NCBI RefSeq assembly: GCF_018129065.1
Contig: NZ_JAAEDM010000003.1
Span: 1-64,000 of the forward strand
Source: Neoroseomonas soli
GTDB lineage: Bacteria > Pseudomonadota > Alphaproteobacteria > Acetobacterales > Acetobacteraceae
Reading direction: 5' to 3'
DNA length: 64,000 nt
In this document: positions 55,066 through 63,251 of the stretch, in pieces
Position numbering within the stretch: position 1 is the stretch's first letter
Layout of the letters: each line of letters starts with the position of its first letter
Position numbers and translations under genes: made by a program
The notes under the pieces: model-generated
What the model was told of the DNA's origin: nothing
Seen by the model: the letters and a program-made list of their open reading frames with translations, nothing else
Database searches by the model: none

Positions 55066-55200
55066 AGGTCGGGGGAGGAGAACCTCCCCCGAGCCCCCTC
55101 CCTTCTTTGGATTCTTGGCGCTGGCCTCGGCAGTCAGTCTCCAAATGACAAGGAAGGTTGGGGGGTTCGGGGGGGAGTTCCCTTCCCCCCGACCTTTTCA
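55066..55200. repeat. Inverted-repeat element (family 3) between hyfF and hyfG
   Basis: This second copy of the family is equivalent to 42760-42893. The left arm is GGTCGGGGGAGGAGAACCTC then CCCCGAGCCCCCTCCC. The right arm in reverse complement is GGTCGGGGGGAAGGGAACTC then CCCCCCGAACCCCCC. It ends six bases before the hyfG ATG with CCTTTTCACCGCCATGA, matching CCTTGTCGCCGCCATGA of the first copy. It interrupts an otherwise overlapping operon. Confidence 0.75.
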
Positions 55201-55205
55201 CCGCC

Positions 55206-56717
55206 ATGACCGCCGCCGCCCTCATCCGCACCGGCGCCCCCCAGGGCGCGCACCCCTTCGAGCGCTTCCTGCTGGCCGCCGGAACCTGGGCCGGCCTGCC
55301 GGCGGCGCTGACCGCCGATCCTTCCCTCGCGTTCCTCGGCATGTGGGCCGAACCTGGCATGGTCCATGCCGCCTTCCTCGAGGAAGGCGCGAACGCCGTG
55401 CTGCTCGCCTCCGCCCCCGCGGAGTCCGGCCGCTACGCCGCGCTCTCCCCCGCCCGCCCCGGCGCCATCCGCTTCGAGCGCATGATCCGCGATCTCTGGG
55501 CGCTGACCGCCGAGGGCGCGGTGGACCTACGCCCCTGGCTCGATCATGGCCGCTGGGGCCTGGAAGGCCCGCTGTCCGGCCGCCCGGCTGCCATCCTGGG
55601 CGGGGAGCCGCCGCAGCCCGAATTCCTCCCCGCCGAGGGCGAGGGCATCCACCAGATCCCGGTCGGCCCGATCCATGCCGGAGTCATCGAGCCAGGCCAT
55701 TTCCGCTTCCACGTCCAGGGCGAGTTGGTGGTCCGGCTGGAGCAAAGGTTCGGCTACACGCACAAGGGCACGCTGTCGCTGATGCTCGGCAAGCCGGCGC
55801 GCGCGGCGGCGGCCTTCGCGGCGCGGCTGTCCGGCGATTCGACGGTGGCGCATGGCTGGGCCTTCGCCGCGGCGGCGGAAGCGGCGCTCGGCGTGGCGGT
55901 GCCGCCGCGCGCGGTGGCCCTGCGCGCGGTGATGGGCGAGCTGGAGCGCATCCACAACCACCTCAACGACTGGGGCTTCGTCTGCAACGACGCCGCCTTC
56001 GCCTATCCGCACGCGCGCTGCGGCTGGCTGCGGGAAGGCGTGCTGCGCGCCTGCGCGGCCGCCTTCGGCCACCGGCTGATGATGGACCGCGTGCTGCCCG
56101 GTGGGATCGCGCCCGACATCGCGCCGGGCGGGGCTGAGGCGATCCTCGCCGCGCTGGAAGCGGTGGAGCGTGAAACCCCCGCGCTGATGCGCATCTACGA
56201 GAGCCATGCCAGCCTGCAGGACCGCGTGGTGGGCACGGGCTTCCTCGACCCCGTGCTGGCGGCGCGCTTCGCCGCCGGCGGCTTCGTCGGGCGCGGTTCC
56301 GCCCGCCGCTTCGATGCGCGGCGCACGCCCGGCTACGCGCCCTATGACGCCATGGTGCCGGCGCTCGCGGTCGAAGCGGGTGGCGACGTCGACGCACGGG
56401 TGCGGGTGCGGGTGGCCGAGCTCGGCACTTCCATCTCCCTGGTGCGGCGCCTGCTGATGACGCTGCCGGAGGGCGAGACGCTGGTGCCGCTGCCCGCGCA
56501 GGCCGGCGAAGGCAGCGCGCTGATCGAAGGCTTCCGCGGGGAGTGCCTGGCCTGGCTGCGGCTCGACGAGGGCGGGCTGATCCGCGCCGTCTTCCTGCGC
56601 GACCCGTCCTGGCTGCAATGGCCGCTGCTCGAAGCCGCGATCGAGGGCAACATCGTCGCCGACTTCCCGATCTGCAACAAATCCTTCAACTGCTCCTATT
56701 CGGGGGTGGACCTCTGA
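55206..56717 (+). CDS. hyfG: Hydrogenase-4 large-subunit-like protein lacking N-terminal Ni ligands (Ehr type)
   Basis: The 503-residue protein joins a NuoC-like N-terminal part to a NuoD/HycE-like core (PVGPIHAGVIEPGHFRFHVQGE, 152-173). Where [NiFe] hydrogenases carry the first CxxC motif, it reads LSGDSTVAHGWAF (208-220), with no cysteine. At the C-terminus Cys490 and Cys496 remain (FPICNKSFNCSYSG), spaced unlike the CxxC of hydrogenases. A Ni-Fe site therefore cannot form in the standard way. This fits the energy-converting hydrogenase-related (Ehr) group. The redox partner is unknown. Confidence 0.88.
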   Translation: MTAAALIRTGAPQGAHPFERFLLAAGTWAGLPAALTADPSLAFLGMWAEPGMVHAAFLEEGANAVLLASAPAESGRYAALSPARPGAIRFERMIRDLWALTAEGAVDLRPWLDHGRWGLEGPLSGRPAAILGGEPPQPEFLPAEGEGIHQIPVGPIHAGVIEPGHFRFHVQGELVVRLEQRFGYTHKGTLSLMLGKPARAAAAFAARLSGDSTVAHGWAFAAAAEAALGVAVPPRAVALRAVMGELERIHNHLNDWGFVCNDAAFAYPHARCGWLREGVLRACAAAFGHRLMMDRVLPGGIAPDIAPGGAEAILAALEAVERETPALMRIYESHASLQDRVVGTGFLDPVLAARFAAGGFVGRGSARRFDARRTPGYAPYDAMVPALAVEAGGDVDARVRVRVAELGTSISLVRRLLMTLPEGETLVPLPAQAGEGSALIEGFRGECLAWLRLDEGGLIRAVFLRDPSWLQWPLLEAAIEGNIVADFPICNKSFNCSYSGVDL

Positions 56718-57250
56718 TGCTGTGGCCCCGCCTCGCCCGCGCGCTGCTCGGCAAGCCGCTGACGGACCCGGCGCCGCCGGTGCCGCAGGAGACGGTGGCC
56801 GCCCTGGGCGAGCGCCTGGCGGCGGCCGCGCGCACGCGGCTCGGCCGGAGCCTGTCGATCCGCGAGGTGGATTCCGGTTCCTGCAACGGCTGCGAACTGG
56901 AGGTGACCGCGCTGCAGAACGTCGCCTATGACCTCGAACGCTTCGGCCTGCGTTTCGTGGCCTCGCCGAAGCACGCCGACGTGCTGCTGGTGACCGGCCC
57001 CGCCTGCCGCAACATGACCGAGGCGATGCAGCGCGCGCTCGACTGCACGCCCGACCCGAAATGGGTGGTGGCGGTGGGCGACTGCGCGGTGGATGGCGGC
57101 GTCTTCAAGGGGTCCTACGCCGTGGAAGGCGGCGTCGGCGCGGTTCTGCCGGTCGATCTGCTGATCCCGGGCTGCCCCCCCTCCCCCGAACAGTTGCTGG
57201 AAGGGCTGCTGGCGCTGCTGGAGGCCGAGGCGGCGCCGGCCCCCAAATAA
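56717..57250 (+). CDS. hyfI: Hydrogenase-4 small-subunit-like protein (NuoB homologue)
   Basis: The 177-residue protein overlaps the hyfG stop by one base. All four [4Fe-4S] ligands are present: Cys56 and Cys59 (SGSCNGCELE), Cys123 (GDCAVDGG) and Cys153 (PGCPPSPEQLL). The proximal/N2-type cluster therefore should form even though the large subunit has no Ni site. No HyfH/NuoI or HyfA ferredoxin gene follows, so the operon codes only six subunits. Confidence 0.93.
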   Translation: MLWPRLARALLGKPLTDPAPPVPQETVAALGERLAAAARTRLGRSLSIREVDSGSCNGCELEVTALQNVAYDLERFGLRFVASPKHADVLLVTGPACRNMTEAMQRALDCTPDPKWVVAVGDCAVDGGVFKGSYAVEGGVGAVLPVDLLIPGCPPSPEQLLEGLLALLEAEAAPAPK

Positions 57251-57254
57251 AATT

Positions 57255-57282
57255 GGGCCGGCCGGATTGCTCCGACCGGCCC
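57255..57282 (-). terminator. Hairpin with T-rich tail, minus-strand direction
   Basis: GGGCCGG faces CCGGCCC, extended by CGG/CCG after one mismatch, around the loop ATTGCT. Read on the minus strand it is followed by AATTTTATTT, the form of an intrinsic terminator for transcripts coming from the DUF1489 side. It can also stop or protect the hyf transcript, whose stop codon is four bases away. Confidence 0.5.
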
Positions 57283-57603
57283 GAAAGCCCCTCCGAGGAG
57301 AGACCAGCCAAGCGGTGGCCTGCCGGGAATAAGCCACCGTGACGAGGGCAACTTGGCAGCCGTCGCCTCTCGGGGTCGTGGCAAGGTCCTTAAACTCCCG
57401 CAACTAATGGCTGTAGGGGCCCGGTCGCCGCCGGGGGGGGGCGGCCACGGCGGGGCACGCCGCCCGCCGGGCCGCGGTTCATGCGGGCGTCAACGATCGC
57501 GGCCTCGTGGCCGAGGGTCGCTGCCGTTCGTAACCCCATCTTCCTGCACGCGGCGGCCCCACCGGCCCGCGGGCGGATACGCCGGGCAACGATGCCGGGC
57601 ACC
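57283..57603. other. Intergenic stretch with a candidate structured RNA
   Basis: No gene is visible. Nested stems occur at 57298-57302/57367-57371 (GAGAG/CTCTC), 57307-57312/57352-57357 (GCCAAG/CTTGGC) and 57313-57319/57333-57339 (CGGTGGC/GCCACCG), with a 13-nt apical loop and a 12-nt one-sided bulge. The minus-strand version would run straight into the terminator at 57282-57255. I could not match it to a known riboswitch or small RNA. The remainder (57420-57600) is very GC-rich without clear features. Confidence 0.35.
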
Positions 57604-58029
57604 TCAGATCAGGCAGAGTTCCGCGAGATCCCGCCGCAGCTTCGGCGGCAGCAGGTCCAGCCCGCGCGCGGCGGGGCGTTCCTGGGACACGTCGGGCGGG
57701 GCTTCTTCGGGCTTCAGGTAGCGCCAGCCCTGGAAGGGCTTGGTCGGGCGCGCCTCCACCAGGACCAGGGTGGGGTCGAGCACCAGGGCGGCGCAGCGCG
57801 TGCCGTCGTCCCAGTCCTCCTCGCGGATCTCCAGGATGCGCTGGCGCACGCGCACGAAGCCGGCCACCACCCAGTAGATGGAGCCGCCGTCGGTGATCTC
57901 CCCGATCCGCTTGGGGAACATGCGCGTCCAGGCGCGCAGCGGCGGGTCGGTGCGCAGGCGCTCCTTCTGGATCGCAGCCAGCGCGGCGACGTCCTTGGGC
58001 CCGACGGAGAGCTTGATGAGGTGCAGCAC
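57604..58029 (-). CDS. DUF1489 family protein
   Basis: The start is taken as GTG 58029, which gives the family's usual opening (V/M)LHLIKLSVGPKD; 141 residues. The core includes RTDPPLRAWTRMFPKRIGEITDGGSIYWVVAGFVRVRQRILEI (near 25-67) and the later WRYLKPEEAPPD. DUF1489 is a compact alphaproteobacterial family of unknown function, probably cytosolic. No signal or cofactor motif is visible. It is divergent from the OpgC gene. Confidence 0.88.
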   Translation of the reverse strand: MLHLIKLSVGPKDVAALAAIQKERLRTDPPLRAWTRMFPKRIGEITDGGSIYWVVAGFVRVRQRILEIREEDWDDGTRCAALVLDPTLVLVEARPTKPFQGWRYLKPEEAPPDVSQERPAARGLDLLPPKLRRDLAELCLI

Positions 58030-58154
58030 GGCCCCTGCATGTCGCGCATGGGGGCGAGTCGGCAAGACCTATCCGTCGCGACGGCGCGTAACCCCCGTCC
58101 CGGCCGGCGCGAAACCAGGGATCAGCGCGCCAGGACGGCGCCGGAGACCACCGC

Positions 58155-59291
58155 ATGGCCCGCCCCGACACCGCCGCCGGAGACCGCCCCCGCCTGACGC
58201 GCCCGGCGCGCGACACGCGGCTCGACATCGTGCGCGGCTGGCTGCAGATCTCGATCTTCGGCGCCCATGCGGTGGGATCGGCCTTCGGCGCCTGGGGAAT
58301 CCATGCCGCCTGGGGGCTGTCGGACAGTTCGGAGCAGTTCCTCTTCCTCTCCGGCTTCGTGCTCGGCTCGGTTCATACGCTGAAGGAGCGGCGCGACGGG
58401 GCGGGCGCGGCGGGGCGGGACATCTGGCAGCGGGCGGGGCGGCTCTGGCTGACGCACCTCGTGCTGTTCTGCATGTTCGGCGCGATGATCCTGTGGGCGG
58501 AAATGGCCCTGCCCCTGCCGGGGGAGGTGGACCGGCTGGCCTGGCGGACCCTGGCCGACGCCCCCTGGGCGGCGCTGCCGGGGGCCGCGCTGCTGGTCTA
58601 CCTGCCGAACTACATCGACATCCTGCCGGTCTTCATTCTCGCCATGCTGGCCCTGCCCGGCTTCCTGTGGCTGGCCGGGCGGCTGGGTGCGGTGGCGCTG
58701 TTGGTGCCGGGGCTGCTCTGGGCCGGCGTGCAGGCCGGGCTATGGCACTACTGGTCCTGGCTACCGACCGGGCTCGACCCGCTCGCCTGGCAGTTCGTCT
58801 TCATGCTCGGCGCCTGGTTCGGGCGGCAGGCGCTGCTGCGCGGGGCGGCGATGGAGCGGCGCGGCTGGGGCATCGCGCTGGCCTTCGCGATCCTCGGCCT
58901 CGGCCTGTTCCAGCGCGTCGCGGAACATGTCGCGGGCGGCTTCGCGCTCGACGCGGAACTGGCCTGGGTGCTGGCGGGCAAGACGCATCTCGGGCCACTC
59001 GCGCTCGCGCACGGGCTGGCGCTCGCCTACCTCGTCGCGGTGCTGGTCCCGCGGGAGGCGGCCTGGATGCGCGCCGCCCCGGCCCAGGCCCTGACGGCGG
59101 TGGGGCGGCACAGCCTCAATGTCTTTTGCGTCGGGCTCTTCCTCTCCTGGGGGGTGACGGCGGCCTTCCGCCTGGCGCCGGGCGTGTGGTGGGTCGATCC
59201 GGTGCTGACGCTCGGCGGCATCGCGGTGCTGGTCGCCTGCGGCCTGGCGATGGAGCGGCGGCGCCTCGCGCCCGCGCCGGCGCGGCCATGA
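58155..59291 (+). CDS. OpgC-type membrane protein (succinyltransferase-like acyltransferase)
   Basis: The 378-residue protein has about ten hydrophobic segments. The N-terminal RDTRLDIVRGW (19-29) and SEQFLFLSGFVLG match the OpgC branch of membrane-bound acyltransferases. OpgC adds succinyl groups to periplasmic glucans in other bacteria. No opgG or opgH is in this window, so the actual acceptor is uncertain. The stop overlaps an ATG (59288) in the sigma factor frame, linking it to the ECF sigma unit. Confidence 0.85.
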   Translation: MARPDTAAGDRPRLTRPARDTRLDIVRGWLQISIFGAHAVGSAFGAWGIHAAWGLSDSSEQFLFLSGFVLGSVHTLKERRDGAGAAGRDIWQRAGRLWLTHLVLFCMFGAMILWAEMALPLPGEVDRLAWRTLADAPWAALPGAALLVYLPNYIDILPVFILAMLALPGFLWLAGRLGAVALLVPGLLWAGVQAGLWHYWSWLPTGLDPLAWQFVFMLGAWFGRQALLRGAAMERRGWGIALAFAILGLGLFQRVAEHVAGGFALDAELAWVLAGKTHLGPLALAHGLALAYLVAVLVPREAAWMRAAPAQALTAVGRHSLNVFCVGLFLSWGVTAAFRLAPGVWWVDPVLTLGGIAVLVACGLAMERRRLAPAPARP

Positions 59292-59353
59292 GCGCCTCGA
59301 CCTGGCCGGTCGGGCCGCCGCGCCGTTCCATCGCCGCACCGTGTCAGCCTAGG

Positions 59354-59935
59354 ATGCCCGCGCAATCGGGCGGGCGCGCCGTGGCAGCAGGGCAGGATGG
59401 GCGGTGGGAAGCCTGGATGGCGGCGGCGCAGGCCGGCGATGCGCGCGCCTACGACCTGTTGCTGCGCGATTGCCTGCCCCTGCTGCGCGCCATCGCACGC
59501 CGCCGCATCGCCGACCGGCACGAGGCCGAGGACGCCGTCCAGGACACGCTGCTGACCATCCACCGCATGCTCGCCACGTACGACCCCACCCGCCCTGCCC
59601 GCCCCTGGATCGCCGCCATCGCCGAGCGGCGCTGCGTGGACCGACTGCGCCGGCGCGGCCGCGGCGCCGGGCGGGAGGCGTCGATCGATGACCATGCCGA
59701 GAGCCTCGCCGCCCCGCCCGGGGCGACCGGGGAAGACCGCGTCGCCGCCCGCCAGCTCCGCGAGGCCGTGGCCGACCTGCCCGAAAGCCAGCGCACCGCG
59801 CTGCGCCTCGCCAAGCTCGAGGACCTGCCGCTGGCCGAGGCCGCCGCCCGGTCCGGCCTGTCGATCGGCGCGCTCAAGGTGGCGACGCACCGCGCGCTCA
59901 AGACCCTGCGGCGACGTTTCGGGGTGGAGGACTGA
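59354..59935 (+). CDS. ECF-type RNA polymerase sigma factor
   Basis: ATG 59354 gives 193 residues; an in-frame ATG at 59288, overlapping the OpgC stop, would add 22. Region 2 contains RYDxLL-like AYDLLLRDCLPLLRAIARRRI and HEAEDAVQDTLLTIHRM, and region 4 has DLPESQRTALRLAKLEDLPLAEAA and GALKVATHRALKTLRRR. It lacks regions 1 and 3, as all ECF factors do. It is two bases upstream of a gene for an NrsF-type anti-sigma membrane protein, its likely inhibitor. Confidence 0.9.
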   Translation: MPAQSGGRAVAAGQDGRWEAWMAAAQAGDARAYDLLLRDCLPLLRAIARRRIADRHEAEDAVQDTLLTIHRMLATYDPTRPARPWIAAIAERRCVDRLRRRGRGAGREASIDDHAESLAAPPGATGEDRVAARQLREAVADLPESQRTALRLAKLEDLPLAEAAARSGLSIGALKVATHRALKTLRRRFGVED

Positions 59936-59937
59936 CC

Positions 59938-60600
59938 GTGGACACCGAGGACCTGATCGGCCGCCTCGCCGCCGAACTCCGCCCCGTCCGGCGGCTGCCG
60001 CATCCCTTGCGGCGGGCGGCGACCTGGCTGGGTTTCGCGCTGCTGGCGGTCGCCGCCTGCGTCGCCTGGTTCGGCCCGCGCCACGACCTGATGGAGCGGC
60101 TCGAACGCCCGCATGAGGTGGCACAACTGCTCTTCGCCCTGGCGACCGGCGTGCTGGCGGCGGTCGCGGCCTTCGAACTCTCCCTGCCCGACCGATCCTC
60201 CCGCTGGGTGCTGCTGCCGTTGCCGGCGGCGGCGGCCTGGGTAGGGAGCCTCGGCATGGGATGCCTCGCGGATGTCGCGCGGATGGGGCCGCAGGCGCTG
60301 GTGCTCGGCACCTCCTGGGGCTGCTTCCGCTTCATCCTGCTGATGGGCGTGCCGCTGGCGCTTTCCCTGGTGTGGATGCTGCGCCATGCGGGACCGATCC
60401 GGCCGGTGCCGGTCGCGGTGCTGGGCGGGCTCGCCGGCGCGGCGATCAGCGCGGTCGGGCTGTCGCTGTTCCACCACCTCGACGCGGCGCTCATGGTGCT
60501 CGCCTGGCATGGCGGGACGACGCTGCTCGTGGTGGTGGCGGCGGTCTTCGCCGGGCGCGCCTGGCAGGAACGGGCGAGCGTGGGCTTCACGGCGGCTTAA
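59938..60600 (+). CDS. NrsF/DUF1109-type anti-sigma factor, six membrane helices
   Basis: The 220-residue protein starts at GTG 59938. A short cytosolic front (TEDLIGRLAAELRPVRRL) precedes six hydrophobic segments, the pattern of DUF1109 proteins such as Caulobacter NrsF, the membrane-bound inhibitor of the ECF factor SigF. Conserved cysteines occur at MGCLADVARM and WGCFRF, near helix ends, where NrsF family members sense oxidants or metals. It likely holds the sigma factor encoded just upstream. Confidence 0.85.
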   Translation: MDTEDLIGRLAAELRPVRRLPHPLRRAATWLGFALLAVAACVAWFGPRHDLMERLERPHEVAQLLFALATGVLAAVAAFELSLPDRSSRWVLLPLPAAAAWVGSLGMGCLADVARMGPQALVLGTSWGCFRFILLMGVPLALSLVWMLRHAGPIRPVPVAVLGGLAGAAISAVGLSLFHHLDAALMVLAWHGGTTLLVVVAAVFAGRAWQERASVGFTAA

Positions 60601-60648
60601 GGGCCTGCCCGTCAGGATCGGGTCTTCCGATCTACAGCCGGGGGTCCC

Positions 60649-62970
60649 ATGCGCGCCTTCCTGAACCTTCCTGTCGGCCTGAAGCTGGCCACTTCGGGGC
60701 TCGTCGCCCTGCTCATGCTTGGTGGCATCATCGGCGCCATCCTCTTCACCGGCAATGCGGTGCAGGAGCAGACATCCGAGCAGCAGCGCATCACCGAGGC
60801 AGGCGTGCTGCTGACCACGGCCTCCGCCGCCGCCGGGGAGGCGCCGCTCCATGCCCAGGCGCTGCGCGCCGCCAACCAGGCCGAGGAGGTCGAGGCTGCC
60901 CGCACCGCCGCGATCGCCGCGCTCGAGACCGCCGCCCGCCTCGCGCGGGAGGCCGCCGGCGCGATCGGGGAGGAGCAGGCCGCGCGCCTGATGACCGAGG
61001 TCGGCACGCGCGCCGAGGCCTACGGCACGGCCGTCACCGAGCTCGCGCAGCAGCGCCTCGCCATCCTGCGCGCGCGCGACGAGGTCTTCCTCCAGCGCGC
61101 CTCGGAATACGACCAGGCCTTCGAGGGCGCCAACGCGACCATCGAGTTCGACCTCTCCGGCCCGGTGCAGGAGGACGTGCGCAACCGCTTCATCGCCTTC
61201 CACCAGGGCGTGAACGACATGCGCGCCTCGGCGCTGCGCTACCTCGCCACCGGGGACGACCGGCAGGCGCAGCGGGCGCGGCGCAGCATGTCCCAGGCGC
61301 GGGTGCATGTGCGCGGCGCCGTCTCCGCCGCGCAGGCCAATGCCCGCGTCAAGGAGGAGCTGGAACGCATCGCCCGCCTCGCCGACCAGGCCGGCGAGGG
61401 CGCCATCGCCGCCATCGAGACCGGCACGGCGCTGCGCCGCTTCGCCGAGGAAACCGAGCGCCCGGCACGCGAGGGCTTCGGCGCTGCGGTCGCCACCGCC
61501 AACGGGCGGCTCGGGGAACTCGACGGCGCTGCCTCCTCCGCGATGTCCCGCGCGCTCGACCAGCAATCCACCATCGTCTTCAGCGTGGCGGGCGGCATCG
61601 CGCTGGTGCTGCTGCTCTCCGCCTGGGCCATGGCGCGGGCGATCGGCACGCCGCTGCGCCGCCTCGCCGAGGCGATCGCCGCGATCTCGGAAGGGCGCAG
61701 CGGGATCGAGGTGCCCGACCGCGGCCGGCGCGACGAGATCGGCCGCATCGCCGAGGCGCTGGAAGGCCTGCGCGGCAAGGTGGCGGACGCTTTCAGCCGC
61801 AGCCAGATGATCGAGCAGATGCCGATCGGCGTCATGGTGGCCGACCCGCATGACGAGTTCCGCATCACCTATGCGAACGCCTATTCGAAGGAACTCGTGC
61901 GCGGGATGGAGGCGACCACCCAGGTGCGGTCGGACGACGTCGTCGGGCAGAGCATCGACATCTTCCACAAGAATCCGGCGCGGGTGCGCGGCCTGCTCGC
62001 CGACCCGGCGAACCTGCCGCACAAGGCGCGGGTGCGGCTGGGCAGCGAGGTGCTGGACCTCAACGTCTCCGCGCTGCGTGACTCGGCCGGCGGCTATGCG
62101 GGCGCGATGCTTGCCTGGGCGCGGGTGACGGAGCAGGCGCGCCTTGCCGACACCTTCGAGGAGGAGGTCGGCGCAGTGGTGAATTCCGTCGCCGCCGCGG
62201 CGGCGCAGCTCCAGCAGGCGGCGAGCACGCTGACGGATTCGGCGGCCGAGGCGGGGCGCGAGGCCGTCGCGGTTTCCGAGGCCGGCGCCCAGGCCAATGC
62301 CGACGTGCAGGCGGTGGCCGCGGCGGCGGAGGAGATGGCGGCCTCGGTCGAGGAAATCACACGCCGCGTCTCCGAGGCCGCCGAGGTGGCGCGCCGCGCG
62401 GTGGCCGAGGCCAAGGCGACCGACACCACCGTGCGTGGCCTCGCGGAAGCGGCATCGCGCATCGGCGACGTGGTCCGCCTGATCGGCGAGATCGCGGGGC
62501 AGACCAACCTGCTGGCGCTCAATGCCACCATCGAGGCGGCGCGCGCGGGCGAGGCCGGCAAGGGCTTCGCCGTGGTGGCGAGCGAGGTGAAGAACCTCGC
62601 CGGCCAGACCGCCAAGGCGACCGAGGAGATCGGCCGCCAGATCGCCGAGATGCAGGCCGCCACCACCCAGGCGGTGGACGCGATCCGCGCCATCGGCACC
62701 ACGGTGGACCGCACCAGCGACATCGCCACCGCCATCGCCGCGGCGGTCGAGGAACAGGGTGCGACGACCCGGGAGATCGCGCGCAGCGCCTCCCAGGTCG
62801 CGCAGGCCACCGACACGGTGGCCCGCAAGATCGAGGGCATCCGGGCGGCCGCCGATTCCACCGGCGGGTCGGCCGGGGCGGTGTTGCAGGCCTCGGGCGC
62901 GCTGTCCGGCGATGCGGAGACGCTGCGGGCGCGGGCGGACGGCTTCCTGCGCGCCGTGCGGGTCGCCTGA
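60649..62970 (+). CDS. Methyl-accepting chemotaxis protein with internal PAS domain
   Basis: The 773-residue receptor has helix TM1 (about 13-35), a ~270-residue helical periplasmic domain, TM2 (about 309-330), HAMP (331-383) and a PAS domain (about 386-490, [18 protein letters not shown]). The cytosolic signalling domain has hairpin tip [31 protein letters not shown] near 612-642. The C-terminus has no CheR-tethering pentapeptide. The ligand is unknown. It stands alone without che genes, although a CheZ-like protein is coded at 17260. Confidence 0.95.
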   Translation: MRAFLNLPVGLKLATSGLVALLMLGGIIGAILFTGNAVQEQTSEQQRITEAGVLLTTASAAAGEAPLHAQALRAANQAEEVEAARTAAIAALETAARLAREAAGAIGEEQAARLMTEVGTRAEAYGTAVTELAQQRLAILRARDEVFLQRASEYDQAFEGANATIEFDLSGPVQEDVRNRFIAFHQGVNDMRASALRYLATGDDRQAQRARRSMSQARVHVRGAVSAAQANARVKEELERIARLADQAGEGAIAAIETGTALRRFAEETERPAREGFGAAVATANGRLGELDGAASSAMSRALDQQSTIVFSVAGGIALVLLLSAWAMARAIGTPLRRLAEAIAAISEGRSGIEVPDRGRRDEIGRIAEALEGLRGKVADAFSRSQMIEQMPIGVMVADPHDEFRITYANAYSKELVRGMEATTQVRSDDVVGQSIDIFHKNPARVRGLLADPANLPHKARVRLGSEVLDLNVSALRDSAGGYAGAMLAWARVTEQARLADTFEEEVGAVVNSVAAAAAQLQQAASTLTDSAAEAGREAVAVSEAGAQANADVQAVAAAAEEMAASVEEITRRVSEAAEVARRAVAEAKATDTTVRGLAEAASRIGDVVRLIGEIAGQTNLLALNATIEAARAGEAGKGFAVVASEVKNLAGQTAKATEEIGRQIAEMQAATTQAVDAIRAIGTTVDRTSDIATAIAAAVEEQGATTREIARSASQVAQATDTVARKIEGIRAAADSTGGSAGAVLQASGALSGDAETLRARADGFLRAVRVA

Positions 62971-63002
62971 TCGCGGGCGTTCCCGCCACGGCCGCCATGC
63001 CC

Positions 63003-63203
63003 GGGAGCGGTTTCCACACCGGTGGAAACCGCTCCCGCCATGTTTGGGCGGGCATCTTCACGCATACGGCTGATTCCAGTCGTACGCGCTCTGCTCTGGA
63101 GACGCTCCCGTTCGCCCTGGCTCACGGCAACGTCTCCAGACCTTTGTTTTAACGAGCATCTTCACCCGATCAGGTGATTCCACCTGATCGGGATCTGCTC
63201 TAG
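63003..63203. mobile_element. Two fused MITE-like two-hairpin elements, copies D and C
   Basis: Copy C (63097-63202) has the same spacer, tail and second hairpin as copy A, but its first stem is GGAGACG/CGTCTCC. Copy D (63003-63098) has a 15-bp first stem GGGAGCGGTTTCCAC/GTGGAAACCGCTCCC and a second hairpin CGCATACGGCTG/CAGTCGTACGCG with the same ATTC loop. The skeleton GCATCTTCAC ... TGATTCCA ... TCTGCTCT is shared by all. The right end is CTAG; the junction between them reads CTGG. It occupies most of the gap between the chemoreceptor gene and asd. Confidence 0.7.
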
Positions 63204-63251
63204 ACCCCCTCCGGGCGGCGCTGCGGCCGCGCGGAGGGTCAGGAGCAAGGC

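Noticed and set aside
55206-57250. Calling this a functional [NiFe] hydrogenase
   Set aside because: The large subunit lacks the first pair of Ni ligands and the second is not CxxC. No maturation genes are in the window.
57290-57420. Cobalamin riboswitch
   Set aside because: Fragments such as CCCGCAACT and GCCACC recall the cobalamin core, but they occur in the wrong order and the downstream or upstream genes have no B12 link.
26190-63203. CRISPR array made of the palindromic repeats
   Set aside because: The repeats are scattered over tens of kilobases, with no regular spacers and no cas genes.
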